Positions 1 to 8,955 of a stretch of 64,000 nt of DNA are shown piece after piece. Position numbers and translations under genes: made by a program. This DNA comes from Candidatus Poribacteria bacterium (lineage in GTDB: Bacteria; Poribacteria; WGA-4E; WGA-3G): the NCBI GenBank assembly GCA_012267415.1, contig JAAXGN010000078.1, positions 51,631-115,630 on the forward strand, read 5' to 3'. Numbering within the stretch: position 1 is the first letter of the stretch; each line of letters starts with the position of its first letter. Under the pieces are notes generated by a model. The model was not told where the DNA came from, made no database searches, and saw only the letters and a list, made by a program, of their open reading frames with translations.

Positions 1-129
1 GTAATCAGGTTCATCCCGGACATCTAACAGTATAACTGAATCACCAGCCTCTGTAAGTTCATCTGGTGAGATTTGTCCGACATTTTCTCTTGCTTCAGCA
101 AGCAGTTCATCAAGTGTTTTCAATGGCAT
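1..129 (-). CDS. Rhodanese-like domain protein, N-terminal part only
   Basis: The first 43 codons of a minus-strand gene that runs off the left edge. The ATG (127-129) opens MPLKTLDELLAEARENVG, followed by ISPDELTEAGDSVILLDVRD, which matches the start of rhodanese domains (an 'I-x-P-x-E-L' helix, then a strand ending LDVR with the conserved Asp-Arg). The catalytic Cys loop would lie outside the window. It diverges from the gene at 231; the roughly 100 bp between them is AT-rich and should hold both promoters. The family call rests on a short stretch, so sulfurtransferase activity cannot be judged. Confidence 0.6.
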   Translation of the reverse strand, partial: MPLKTLDELLAEARENVGQISPDELTEAGDSVILLDVRDEPDY

Positions 130-230
130 CGTTGTCCTCAAATTCAGTTGAAGTTGTAATGTAAGAAGAATATAGCATATCACAGCGTAACAGTCAAATT
201 ATTTCTGCACACCTATTTGAAAGGAGAAAT

Positions 231-674
231 ATGGAATTGTTAAGAAAATCTGTTCAGGCTCAAATAGAGAAAGATAGAATTGGGAGTCCGGTCTTCTTAA
301 GAGGGGTCTTAAACATAGTAGATAATGAGAGCAGCCTCCTGCTTCCAACTACTGAACTTGTTTCACTTGCTAACGCGTGGATTCCATCAATACCGCAAAA
401 CGTGTATGCAACAGGAGATGTTGAGGGAGCACAGGTAACGACTATGGTACAGTATGTAAACGGACAGATGGCTCTGTTATCAGTGAATCGTGTTGACACT
501 GAAACAGCAATAGATATAATGTTGGTTGGAAACAGAGGAGTTATCTACCATGAGACGCCTATCGGTAGACACTTCCTAAGTGGAACGCCACCAAAATTGG
601 GTGGTGTAGGTGAACTGTCAGAAATCATTTCAAGGTCACTTGCAAGCGGACAACCTGCAATAGTGGAGGGATAA
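231..674 (+). CDS. Small conserved hypothetical protein paired with a MocA oxidoreductase
   Basis: A 147-aa soluble protein with no signal peptide or TM segment. The ATG follows an AAAGGAG site (about 220-226). I do not recognise the family. The middle (around residues 60-105, with QYVNGQMALLSVNR and TAIDIMLVGNRG) alternates strands in a way reminiscent of the beta-sheet half of Gfo/Idh/MocA proteins, but there is no nucleotide-binding fold. The stop is 2 nt before the ATG of the oxidoreductase at 677, so the two are translationally coupled and probably act together, perhaps as an accessory subunit. That role is inference from spacing only. Confidence 0.75.
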   Translation: MELLRKSVQAQIEKDRIGSPVFLRGVLNIVDNESSLLLPTTELVSLANAWIPSIPQNVYATGDVEGAQVTTMVQYVNGQMALLSVNRVDTETAIDIMLVGNRGVIYHETPIGRHFLSGTPPKLGGVGELSEIISRSLASGQPAIVEG

Positions 675-676
675 GC

Positions 677-1825
677 ATGCATAACAGTGAAAAATATGGG
701 ATTTTGCTGCTCGGAGGACATCGCACACACCAAGAAAACTATGCACATCTTTTTGCCAATGATCCGAGATGTCAATTAATTGCCTTCGCTGATGAACACG
801 ATGCACCAAGAGAACGGGTAAAGTTAGCACGTTCACTGGCAGCAGAATTAAACCTACCCTTTATAGACAATCTTCAAGATGCATTAGGAAGGGATGATAT
901 ACACATTGTCAGTCTCTGTACTGAAGTGGAAAGACGCGGACAGGTGGGAGCAAAGTGTGCAGAGGCAGGAAAACACGTCTACCTTGACAAACCGATGGCA
1001 CTCAATCCTGAACATGCAAATCGGATTGTTAATGCAGTCGCAAAAAGTGGTGTGCGGACACAGATGTTCAGCAATATACATAGTATGTGGGCACGTAGGG
1101 TAAAACAAGTGTTGGAGAGCAGCAGAATTGGTGAACTGAAAGCAATACATTGTGATGTGATGTTTGCGAAAGGACACCCAGGAACTGCGCCAATCGGTAA
1201 CAAACGGATACAACGTTCGAATTTGGAACGTTATAGTTTTGTTAAAGCAAAACCTGAAATGTTTGATATTGGGGTTTATGCCGTTTCAATGGTAAATTGG
1301 CTGACACAAAAACGTGTAAAAAAGGTGTTCTGTGGAACTGCAAATTATTTCTTTAAAGAACATTACACTTGTGATTTAGAAGATTTTGGTGCAATGGTTC
1401 TGACGTGTGAAGATGGGATTACTGCAACTATTGCTGCGGGTAGATACGGTTGGCAGAGTCATCCTCAAGGGGGAGTGCGAAAAGTTCATCTTGTTGGTAC
1501 AGAAGCAACCTTGACCTTTGATGCATCCTCAAATCGACTGGAAGTCTTTGCTGCAGAACCAGCCTTTGAACCACCGACACCTCACCCACTTGACCCGATG
1601 GGTATGTGGAGTAGCACAACCGCGGAAACAGGAATGCGTCCAAAACAGCACTGGATCGATATCGCCATTCATGATGATGGACAACGGGAGTTTAGTGCAT
1701 TTGTCGACTGTATTGAGAATGGTGTTGAAAGTGAGATGAATGCTGAATTCGCAGCACACGCCGTTGAAATCATTTGTGCAGGATACGAATCTGCTGCAAA
1801 TGGTGAAATAAGAGACCTACCGTAA
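677..1825 (+). CDS. Gfo/Idh/MocA family oxidoreductase
   Basis: A 382-aa NAD(P)-dependent dehydrogenase-like protein of the sugar/inositol type. The N-terminal Rossmann fold (residues 1-130) has a modified glycine loop (ILLLGGHRTHQE) rather than the usual GxGxxG. The family signature appears as GKHVYLDKPMA, with DKP in place of the common EKP; its lysine is the cofactor-proximal catalytic residue in this family. The C-terminal half carries the expected beta-sheet (DLEDFGAMVLTCEDG). The substrate cannot be named. It is coupled to the 147-aa gene just upstream. Its 3' end faces the AAA ATPase gene, with a large hairpin repeat between that may terminate both. It is one of five family members in the window. 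Confidence 0.9.
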   Translation: MHNSEKYGILLLGGHRTHQENYAHLFANDPRCQLIAFADEHDAPRERVKLARSLAAELNLPFIDNLQDALGRDDIHIVSLCTEVERRGQVGAKCAEAGKHVYLDKPMALNPEHANRIVNAVAKSGVRTQMFSNIHSMWARRVKQVLESSRIGELKAIHCDVMFAKGHPGTAPIGNKRIQRSNLERYSFVKAKPEMFDIGVYAVSMVNWLTQKRVKKVFCGTANYFFKEHYTCDLEDFGAMVLTCEDGITATIAAGRYGWQSHPQGGVRKVHLVGTEATLTFDASSNRLEVFAAEPAFEPPTPHPLDPMGMWSSTTAETGMRPKQHWIDIAIHDDGQREFSAFVDCIENGVESEMNAEFAAHAVEIICAGYESAANGEIRDLP

Positions 1826-1861
1826 ACTATGATTAAGTATACAAACTATTTTATACGCATT

Positions 1862-1943
1862 CTGTAGGAGGCCAGTTAACATGATTCTGGCCGATTCCCG
1901 ACTATCAAACCGTTCAGTCGGGAATCGGAGTTCCCTCCTACAG
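1862..1943. repeat. Long inverted repeat (CTGTAGGAGG family)
   Basis: CTGTAGGAGG at the left is mirrored by CCTCCTACAG at the right, with a second nested pair, GATTCCCGACT and AGTCGGGAATC. It lies between two converging genes and could act as a two-way terminator. A cleaner copy with an uninterrupted 28-bp stem sits at 35709-35776. Confidence 0.8.
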
Positions 1944-1964
1944 AACTATAATTCTAATATGCAC

Positions 1965-3773
1965 CTATCCTCTAACTCCCAACGCCTCAAGCTGCGCAAT
2001 TTGTTGAAGCCATGATTCACGTATTTCGGGAGAGTAATCCATCGGCAGGAGTGATTTACGGGTGCAATTCAGGAATGCCTGAAGCATCTGATAACGTCGT
2101 ATAGGTCCGATATTGGGAAGGATTCTATCAGATATAACATCTACGATTTCGTCCACAGATAAAGCACCTTCGCGGGCTTTAGCAGCTTCAAGATCAGCAC
2201 GGAGAGAGGCAAAACTCGCAGCAGAATAACCTTCTGTCAGAACAAGCATGTGGTCAAAAGTTTCATGCGGTATTTCACCTTTATGGACATTGTTAAGTGT
2301 CCAACGTAGGAATGTCTCCCGGTCTTCACCTGTTGGATCAAGGACTGGAATGACAATGTCACCAACTCTACCTTCTCTACGTAGGTCGGGGGAGAGATTG
2401 TATATGCGTGCAGTCATCAGAAGCCACGTAATGTTTCCCCTTAACTGTGGGTCAGACATCATCGCTTGGATCTTTCCTGTTAACCTACGTTCTGTCGCGT
2501 GTGCATCTCTACCGACTTGACCAAATTGCGTATCTGCCTCATCAACAAAAATCAGTACGTTGACCAGAGCCATCAACAAACGTCGAAGCCGTTCAAAGAT
2601 GACATCCGTCTGTCCGAACCACATACTACGAATGTTCTTCAACACAAGCACAGGGATATCAAGTTCACCTGCAAGTCCTTCAAAGATAAATGTCTTTCCG
2701 CTTCCGATAGGACCACAGACACTTAATCCAGAGATTGCGTCTTTTCCTGTTGAAGTAATGCGAGGGATGATTTGGTCTTTCAAAAACGCAACAAGTTTTT
2801 GGTTGCCAACAATATCTTTTAATGCATGAGAGGGTTTCTTAAACTCAACAACATCTTCACCTAACTGTGCCTGAATAAACTCTGATACTTTCTCAATCAC
2901 AGTCTCTGGACGGAGTTTTTCACCAGAATAACATGCGGATACAAGCAGTTGTCGTAATGCTTGAATTGATAACCCCGCTGTTAATACAGCCAATTGCGAT
3001 TGACTTCCCCACAGATTGAGTTCTTTGTTCGCTGGTTTCTGTGTTCTATTGAACCAAGAGATGAAATGGCGTCGTGCTTCTACTTCGGGTGATTGAATCT
3101 CTACGTCAACGACTTGTGGAAGACGTACAACTCGTGAATTGACCAAACTCTTGGATTCTGAGATGAATACGACTGTATCTGTCGCTTTCATGAATTCAGA
3201 ATCTGATATCCAGTCTTGAATAATGCTAATTCTATGTCTATCAGCTAAATTGAGGCTACGAATTTCACCTTCAGGTAACATCATATCTGTCGCTTCTATA
3301 ATAATCAATAGCTTTTCATTAAGGAACTTCTCTCCGAGATGATTTTTTGAACGTGAAATAAGACAGAATTGTCTGAGTAGTTCAAGTGCTAAAGTTGGAC
3401 TCCCAATTGCATCGTTAAGATATTCTGCAAACTTATTGTCGTCAGTTTCTCGTCTTTTTCCTGTGTTGTCGTTTGACCTTTTAGATCTGCTTGGGAACGC
3501 AAAATGACTGGAAGTTTCCTGGAGTGAAGGTTCTGTTGCACCGCGCCATTGGTCAAAAGCCGTTCTGACTTTATCACGGTCAGATGCGCGAAGGAAACGG
3601 AGCGGTCCATTGAGTTCATAGACTATCAAGATGAAACCCGATATATCCCAACTTCTGGTAAGAAAGGGAACTAAAGGTATGTAATCTTCCGCATCATCAT
3701 TCTCAACAAAGAAAAGATCATGTATATTCCCGTGTAGAACGATACTGCGCGATGTCCCAGAATTAATCAGCAT
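1965..3773 (-). CDS. AAA+ ATPase, CDC48/Ycf46-like with a degenerate N-terminal ATPase half
   Basis: A 602-aa protein. The C-terminal half is a complete classical AAA module: Walker A GPIGSGKT (354-361), Walker B VLIFVDEAD (406-414), a sensor-1 strand (WLLMTAR, 450-456) and an arginine-finger region LRREGRVGD (464-472). The N-terminal half (1-240) has AAA-like strands (LLIIIEATD near 155; VVFISESKS near 201) but no P-loop, so it looks like an inactive AAA domain as in Ycf46-type proteins. It is last of five co-directional genes that include two PspA paralogues. Vps4 and other AAA proteins remodel ESCRT-III polymers, so a role in dismantling PspA filaments is a reasonable inference. The start is odd: coding-looking sequence continues upstream in frame to a GGGAGG site (see findings). 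Confidence 0.88.
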   Translation of the reverse strand: MLINSGTSRSIVLHGNIHDLFFVENDDAEDYIPLVPFLTRSWDISGFILIVYELNGPLRFLRASDRDKVRTAFDQWRGATEPSLQETSSHFAFPSRSKRSNDNTGKRRETDDNKFAEYLNDAIGSPTLALELLRQFCLISRSKNHLGEKFLNEKLLIIIEATDMMLPEGEIRSLNLADRHRISIIQDWISDSEFMKATDTVVFISESKSLVNSRVVRLPQVVDVEIQSPEVEARRHFISWFNRTQKPANKELNLWGSQSQLAVLTAGLSIQALRQLLVSACYSGEKLRPETVIEKVSEFIQAQLGEDVVEFKKPSHALKDIVGNQKLVAFLKDQIIPRITSTGKDAISGLSVCGPIGSGKTFIFEGLAGELDIPVLVLKNIRSMWFGQTDVIFERLRRLLMALVNVLIFVDEADTQFGQVGRDAHATERRLTGKIQAMMSDPQLRGNITWLLMTARIYNLSPDLRREGRVGDIVIPVLDPTGEDRETFLRWTLNNVHKGEIPHETFDHMLVLTEGYSAASFASLRADLEAAKAREGALSVDEIVDVISDRILPNIGPIRRYQMLQAFLNCTRKSLLPMDYSPEIRESWLQQIAQLEALGVRG

Positions 3774-3935
3774 GCCTGCTTCAGTGCGGAATTTGTAGGT
3801 AGGTTCCTTAATTGCGATCGTCTTTTCCTCCCGTTTACAGGAATGAGCTCTGTTTAACCTTCACTTATGTAGTTTAAGGTTTTAATTCAGTAATATATCA
3901 ACATGCCATAAATCGTACTACTACGAACCTGCCAG

Positions 3936-3963
3936 TTTGTAGTAGGGCAATTCATTGCCCGTC
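3936..3963. repeat. Short palindromic repeat (GTAGTAGGGCAATTCATTGCCC family)
   Basis: A GGGCAATTCATTGCCC palindrome preceded by TTTGTAGTA. Further copies lie at 22550-22613, 23992-24034 and 34583-34638. It sits in the 200-nt gap between the 595-aa gene and the AAA ATPase gene, so it would be transcribed inside the putative operon. Confidence 0.75.
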
Positions 3964-3979
3964 AGTTACCCCAGATATT

Positions 3980-5767
3980 TCAATTGTTTTCATAAGCTTC
4001 GGTTAATTTTATCCAACGTGGCAGAAACCCTTCCGTTAAAAACTCGTGAAGGTACCAAATATTGCGCTGCGGTTCTAATTCGAAAAATGTTCCCATTGCT
4101 AAAATAAGTGCATCTTTGAAACCGTATTGCGTTTTGGTCTGTGATAGTTTCTGATATGTGTTCAGGAACGCATTATGTATGCGGAGAAAGTTCAAGGCAG
4201 CAAAAGTGAATGCATTGAGTTTTAAACAGTTATCACCGACTTCCTCCCAATACCAATCCGGTTTATAGAACAGATCCAGTCGATTCTTACACAATTGCAC
4301 CGCCTCTTCAAGTGCACTGTCCACTTCAATGTGTTTTTCTGCATCATCAGTAATACCTAACTGTTCACAGAGCTCGGCATGTATGCTGTGTTTTGCTTCA
4401 TCAGAATCTACCCAAGTTTGGAAAGCTTCAGAGGCTTTTTTGAAACAATTTCGCAGGTCTTCCAAGGTTAGGTCAAGTTTGCTCGGATATGCCTTGAGTA
4501 GGGATGAGCTCGGCATTAAGTGTGCTTCCTCTGGATATAGCTCCAGGAACTTATACTCCACGACATCTGCCAACATTTCAGCAAGTATAGGCGTAAAAGC
4601 GATGATTGACCGTTCATATAGTTCTGCATCAACAAAAGCAGTCAGTTTCTCGGTATTTAGACTTATCTCACCCGATTCTGATTTACTGAAAGCTTCAGAA
4701 AATGTTTTCTGTTCACCCATGACGGATGCACTTTCAGTTAAGGATAACGGACGATCAAATAGTGATAATTCGGTGTAAAGGTCTTCAAAATCGAGAAGAC
4801 TCTCTTGCCATTGATGTCCCCACGTGTCGTGAATAAGATATTTATCAAGTTCCTCCAATGGTAAGAACCCCACCATTCTCGTCAGGGTTGTGGTAATCAG
4901 TTCTACCGTCAGTCCGGTTTCATTAGCGATCTGCTCACGAAACGTTATGTCTAGGTCATCTGCGTCAAATGTTCCGAAAACGGGGAAATTCGCGAAGGGT
5001 TCAACTTCCCATATCTTTCGCAAAAACTCAAAATAACGTACTTTCTTGGAATTCTGTTTCTTCACATTCGGATGCGTTGGTATAGCTGCTGGTTCTTTTA
5101 GTTTTGATGGTAAACAGAAATAGAGTGCTGAACAGGTTTTTATTAACTTTACTTCTCCCACTTCAAATGGTGCATCGGGATACAGGTATCGAAAAAGTTT
5201 TAGCACATCAGCATCAAGTTGTGGATTGTCTGATATTAATTTGAAGTGAGACTGCAGAAAACGCATGATCTGATGTCTATGTTGTAGAGGTGCAGCACGT
5301 GTAATGAGTTTCTGCTCAAGTCTGGTTATGAATTGTAAATCTACTTTAAACAGGTCTTGTATATAGGATTTCAGTTTTAACTGTTCAGATTCTTCAACAG
5401 GACAATCAGGAAGGAAACGCTTAAAAATCTTAGAACCTGCAGTGTCAATATTCTCAATATCTGGATGGTGGACAATTGCTGGATATTGCTCAAGTGCAAG
5501 CCAGACCGCCTCAATAAAAATCGTATCTATGTCTTCGGACAGAGAAGACATTAATCCATCCTGATAAGATAGCAGCGAGACGTTAGCAGTTTCTGCAAGT
5601 AAATCACTGTGATGATCATGAAATTTTTCAAGCAATTCAGTCGGTACTGAATTGCTCTTTTTTATTTCTTTAATCTGCTGTGCTTGGGTTTCAAGGTCTT
5701 TCAGTCCTTTCAACAGGATTTCACAACTTTTGGGTGTGTTTTCCTGATGCCATGTGTTTATTTTCAA
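3980..5767 (-). CDS. Unknown 595-aa helical protein of the PspA/AAA cluster
   Basis: I do not recognise this family. The start is TTG (5765-5767) with AGGAG about 7 nt upstream. The protein is soluble, acidic and predominantly helical by composition. The first 50 residues look like a coiled coil. A polar, possibly metal-binding motif HDTWGHQW (313-320) lies in the middle and stands out against the otherwise helical background. The C-terminal 100 residues are rich in aromatics (YKPDWYWEEVGDNC, WYLHEFL). It sits between the PspA gene (480 nt upstream, repeat-filled gap) and the AAA ATPase gene (206 nt downstream), all on the same strand. Acting as an adaptor or as an enzyme in the same process is inference from position only. 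Confidence 0.8.
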   Translation of the reverse strand: MKINTWHQENTPKSCEILLKGLKDLETQAQQIKEIKKSNSVPTELLEKFHDHHSDLLAETANVSLLSYQDGLMSSLSEDIDTIFIEAVWLALEQYPAIVHHPDIENIDTAGSKIFKRFLPDCPVEESEQLKLKSYIQDLFKVDLQFITRLEQKLITRAAPLQHRHQIMRFLQSHFKLISDNPQLDADVLKLFRYLYPDAPFEVGEVKLIKTCSALYFCLPSKLKEPAAIPTHPNVKKQNSKKVRYFEFLRKIWEVEPFANFPVFGTFDADDLDITFREQIANETGLTVELITTTLTRMVGFLPLEELDKYLIHDTWGHQWQESLLDFEDLYTELSLFDRPLSLTESASVMGEQKTFSEAFSKSESGEISLNTEKLTAFVDAELYERSIIAFTPILAEMLADVVEYKFLELYPEEAHLMPSSSLLKAYPSKLDLTLEDLRNCFKKASEAFQTWVDSDEAKHSIHAELCEQLGITDDAEKHIEVDSALEEAVQLCKNRLDLFYKPDWYWEEVGDNCLKLNAFTFAALNFLRIHNAFLNTYQKLSQTKTQYGFKDALILAMGTFFELEPQRNIWYLHEFLTEGFLPRWIKLTEAYENN

Positions 5768-5779
5768 GATCGTCTCCTA

Positions 5780-6252
5780 TTATAATAGCGCGGGATATTA
5801 ATCTTCTATCCAGTCTTATTTGTAGGTCGGGTGTCGCTTCGCTCTACCTATAGGTGTAAACTTAAGGATTTTCCCATACAGAGAGTTTCTCCAGTCCCGT
5901 AGGGACGATATGTTTATAGATAAACGTTGACACCACCCTTTAGTCCTGTAGGGATGATATGTGTAGAACAAAGACGTTAGATAAACATTCCGTCCCTACG
6001 GGACTAAAAAGTTCTTGTTCAACCACTTTCTATAAACATTCCGTCCCTACGGGACTGAATATGGGACAATCCCAATAACAATAGGTATTGAGAAGGGGCA
6101 TTATGATAAAAAGGTTGTCTTAACTTTACACCCTATAAATGCCATACGCGCATTTGGCGTTGATTTGACTGAATGCCATAAGGCATTGATAGTGTTGATT
6201 TATAGGTGTCACTTCGTTCTACCCGATCTACAAAATAGCACTTTACAATCAA
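5780..6252. other. Repeat-filled intergenic gap
   Basis: There is no gene here. The outer parts (5821-5867 and about 6119-6233) are inverted versions of one sequence: GTAGGTCGGGTGTCGCTTCG at one end and GTCACTTCGTTCTACCCGAT at the other. The inner part holds the CCGTAGGGACG repeat cluster. The gap separates the PspA gene from the 595-aa gene on the same strand, so any operon transcript would contain these structures. Confidence 0.6.
5893..6056. repeat. Cluster of four AGTCCCGTAGGGACG repeats
   Basis: Two ~28-bp units face right (5893-5920, 5942-5968) and two face left (about 5978-6005, 6029-6056). Each has the palindrome TCCCGTAGGGA and a tail like GATATGTTTATAGA. Units differ by a few bases and spacing is uneven (about 10-25 nt), as in REP/BIME-type clusters. 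Other copies are at 10564-10580 and 53778-53854. Confidence 0.8.
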
Positions 6253-7089
6253 CTAAAGTGGAAGTTCTGAATCGCTTTCCTTTTTCTCTGCGGTGTCATC
6301 GGTTGCTACAGGTGCATCTGACTGTTGCGCGCCAAAAATAAGGGAATCAAATTCATCAGATGCGGCTGTGGACTGTGCTGCTGCAAGGAATTCTTCCTCT
6401 TCTGCTCTTGAGTCAGTTCCAGCAAGTTCTTGTGCAACCACAGAGCGACCTTTTGCTTTTTCACGGATTTCTCGCATCCGTGTTAATTCCTGCGAGGTGC
6501 CATCCGTGCTTATGCCGGACATCATATCAGCGATCTGCTCCTGTTCTCTTGCAGTGATAAGATCAGCGACTGTTTCAGATTGTTCTTCCTTAATCTTATT
6601 CAGATCACGATGTAACGATTGCATTTGATTCTTATGTGAGTCAATGTCCTTTTGTGCGCGTTCAATATCATCTTCCAGTTCAGTGATACGAGCGTTTTTC
6701 TCTTCCAATGTAGAGTGGAAGTCTTGATAGGCAGTTACACATTTGACATATTCTGCATTCTGTTTGATCTCTTCATCAGCGATCCCTTGTTGCTGTAATT
6801 CTGCTGCAGTCGACTTTGCTTTCTGTATTGCACCTGTTTTCAATTTTTCAAATTTCTCAACGTCTTCAGTCAAACCCTTTAACGAGCCCTTTTTGTTTTC
6901 AACAAGTGCGATGAGTTGTCCTATAGCTGATTTATAACGTTGGATATTATCCATCTTATCACGGATAATGTCCTCATAAGCACCTCTTACAGCCTCTGGG
7001 TTTTCCATTAATTTATCAGCCTGCTCATGTGCGCGACCGGTTAGCGTATACCAGATTGCTTTGAAAAAGCGTGTAAAACCGTTTGCCAT
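6253..7089 (-). CDS. PspA/IM30 (ESCRT-III-like) family protein
   Basis: A 278-aa protein. I start it at the ATG at 7087-7089, which follows a clear AGGAGG (7097-7102); an ATG 11 codons upstream has no such site. An amphipathic N-terminal helix (MANGFTRFFKAIWYTLTGR) resembles the membrane-binding helix of PspA. It is followed by ENPEAVRGAYEDII and a long coiled coil to about residue 190 (RYKSAIGQLIALVENKKGSL, AELQQQG, TLEEKNARITELEDDIERAQ). The C-terminal 80 residues are an acidic, flexible tail. PspA proteins polymerise on damaged membranes. Its paralogue is the next gene upstream (7416-8000). The neighbouring AAA ATPase suggests energy-driven polymer turnover. Confidence 0.88.
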   Translation of the reverse strand: MANGFTRFFKAIWYTLTGRAHEQADKLMENPEAVRGAYEDIIRDKMDNIQRYKSAIGQLIALVENKKGSLKGLTEDVEKFEKLKTGAIQKAKSTAAELQQQGIADEEIKQNAEYVKCVTAYQDFHSTLEEKNARITELEDDIERAQKDIDSHKNQMQSLHRDLNKIKEEQSETVADLITAREQEQIADMMSGISTDGTSQELTRMREIREKAKGRSVVAQELAGTDSRAEEEEFLAAAQSTAASDEFDSLIFGAQQSDAPVATDDTAEKKESDSELPL

Positions 7090-7304
7090 TGTAATTCCTC
7101 CTGATAATGAATAAAGTTTCACTCAAAGATAAACCTCTGTCTTTGTTTATAATTCTAAAATGTCCGTATTATATTCATGCATATACTACCATAAACACAA
7201 AAAAAAAACTATATTCTTCTATATAACCCAAGTTGCTACCTTTTAGTTTTTCGTCATAGAAAGTCCGTCTTTAATGAAAAATATGCTAATAATAAGTCAG
7301 TATT

Positions 7305-7362
7305 TGTAGCGCAAACTGTTAGTTTGCGTTTCACAGGCACAATCTAACAGATTGTGCTACAA
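7305..7362. repeat. Inverted repeat pair (TAGCGCAAACT / TTGTGCTACA family)
   Basis: Two small palindromes, GCGCAAACTGTTAGTTTGCG and CACAATCTAACAGATTGTG, bounded by TGTAGCG and GCTACAA. It lies in the 326-nt gap between the two PspA-like genes, which otherwise shows nothing. A half-copy lies near 18230-18257, and related pairs are at 22710-22768, 37445-37502 and 47772-47829. Confidence 0.7.
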
Positions 7363-7415
7363 GGTGGCAACTAAGGTTATATAAGACAAATTATACTGTT
7401 GGGACAAGTGCAAGT

Positions 7416-8000
7416 CTAACGAATACCTGCCAGTACATCTGCGATTACCTTATCATTCAATTTTGAAAGATGATCCTGAATCGTATCATCTTGTTCCTGT
7501 TTAATTTTCGCTATTTCCTGATGCAGTTGATGCATCTGACGTTTAAAAGGTTCAAATCTGTCTTCAGCTTTCTTGATGTCCTGTTGAAGTTTTGAAAAAC
7601 GCGCGTTCTTCTCATCCAAAGTTGATTGAATAGCATTATAATCTGATTGAAGTCGGATGTAATCTGAATGTTGTTCTATTTCCTCCTGAGACATTCCTGC
7701 TTGTTGCAGTTCAGCGGTTAAAGTGCGTATCTTATTCTTGGCTGATGCCAGTATCTTCTCAAATTTGTTTATATCATCTGTAACATTACGCAACGAGGAC
7801 TTCCTGTTTTCCACCTGGGCAATCAACATGCCTATTGCCTGTTTGTAATGCTGGATACTCTCTTTTTTATGTTGGATCAGAACTTCATAAGCAAACCGTA
7901 ACATTTCAGTATCGATCTCCCCACGAAGCTTTGGAACTTTTGTTTTACCTTTGAACTTTCTTGTAAATGACTTGAAGAAAGATAAAACTGACCTTACCAT
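7416..8000 (-). CDS. Second, shorter PspA/IM30-like paralogue
   Basis: A 194-aa coiled-coil protein clearly related to the 278-aa PspA protein. Shared stretches include YKQAIGMLIAQVENRKSSL, AELQQAGMSQEEIEQHSDYI and STLDEKNARFSKLQQDIKKA. The N-terminus is basic (SFFKSFTRKFKGKTKVPK) rather than the standard amphipathic helix, and the acidic C-terminal tail is missing; it stops just after the helical hairpin (DKVIADVLAGIR). A CGGAGGAGT site lies just upstream of the ATG. Two diverged ESCRT-III-like subunits in one cluster suggest a heteropolymer, comparable to the several CHMP proteins of eukaryotes (inference). Confidence 0.82.
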   Translation of the reverse strand: MVRSVLSFFKSFTRKFKGKTKVPKLRGEIDTEMLRFAYEVLIQHKKESIQHYKQAIGMLIAQVENRKSSLRNVTDDINKFEKILASAKNKIRTLTAELQQAGMSQEEIEQHSDYIRLQSDYNAIQSTLDEKNARFSKLQQDIKKAEDRFEPFKRQMHQLHQEIAKIKQEQDDTIQDHLSKLNDKVIADVLAGIR

Positions 8001-8066
8001 TTGGGTACTCCTCCGATGTGATATTTACTTTCCTTCCGAAATGTCTGTTTCTTCTAAACTCATGTA

Positions 8067-8909
8067 TCATTGAAGTGATTTCTGTTCAGTTGACTCAACA
8101 TTCTGATGACCTGTCAAAGTCTGTGTGTCTTCATCTGTGTTTATGGATTGTGGAATTTCAATATCTGGTTCCTGTATAGATAGTCGTATCTGCTCATCAA
8201 CCTTCTTAGCAAATGCAAGGCTTTCATCAAGTTCGGATCGTAAGCGTGACAATTCTGTTTCATTGCTATCAGAACTCAGTGTCAGCACACGCGTATAGAG
8301 GTGTGTTAGCTGCACTATCGTCTGCTCAACATCTGCGATGAGTTGTTCTCTATGTTGTTGTAGGACGCGTCTAACATTCTTTATTTTTGAATCTCTCGAT
8401 TTCTCGTACATCCGTAGTGTATCTTTCAAACACTGAACAGCTTGCGTAAAGAGTTCCGTAACCTTATCTGTGATTTCGGCACGAACAGTCATAGGCAGTG
8501 TCCCCATCCACCCTACATCACTGACATCCTCTTGGAAGGATTGGTGTAGGGTGCGTAATTCTTCTAACATCTGTTCTGTTCTCATGTCACCATCTTCTTT
8601 TAGTTGTATATGTAGCGCGTTTAATTCTTCCTCCTGTTTGTGTTGTGCATTGTGAAGTAACTCTTCGTGAACGCGTTTCGCAATATCATCAGTACCGATC
8701 GTCCACTTCGTAATCAGACTACCTATCGGAATTGCTATCCCCATCACAGCACTTGCGAATAGATAGAAAATCTTCGGGTCAAGATTAAACACCCAAGTCG
8801 CAAAGGCAGTAATCGCCCCTGCAGCGAAAGGGTAAATCACGAAGGGGTTGTTAATAAGATGATGCAGGTATTTCTTTAGAAATAGTTTCCTATCAATCAA
8901 CTTTCTCAC
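8067..8909 (-). CDS. Two-TM membrane protein with long cytoplasmic coiled coil
   Basis: A 280-aa protein starting at GTG (8907-8909). Two hydrophobic segments at about residues 21-42 (NPFVIYPFAAGAITAFATWV) and 46-68 (IFYLFASAVMGIAIPIGSLI) form a hairpin. After them comes a long helical, coiled-coil region (70-250) and a polar tail. No family is recognised. As first gene of the PspA/AAA cluster it is a plausible membrane anchor or sensor, comparable in place but not in sequence to PspB/PspC. The only gap before the next gene is 66 nt. A promoter-like element lies about 45 nt upstream. Confidence 0.8.
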   Translation of the reverse strand: MRKLIDRKLFLKKYLHHLINNPFVIYPFAAGAITAFATWVFNLDPKIFYLFASAVMGIAIPIGSLITKWTIGTDDIAKRVHEELLHNAQHKQEEELNALHIQLKEDGDMRTEQMLEELRTLHQSFQEDVSDVGWMGTLPMTVRAEITDKVTELFTQAVQCLKDTLRMYEKSRDSKIKNVRRVLQQHREQLIADVEQTIVQLTHLYTRVLTLSSDSNETELSRLRSELDESLAFAKKVDEQIRLSIQEPDIEIPQSINTDEDTQTLTGHQNVESTEQKSLQ

Positions 8910-8955
8910 CCAATATCAAACGTTTTGTCCACAATCTCAGGATCTATCGCCTATA

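Noticed and set aside
5893..6056. Possible CRISPR array in the CCGTAGGGACG repeat cluster
   Set aside because: Units point in both directions, spacing is irregular and short, the core is a strict palindrome, and no cas genes are near. It is a REP-type cluster.
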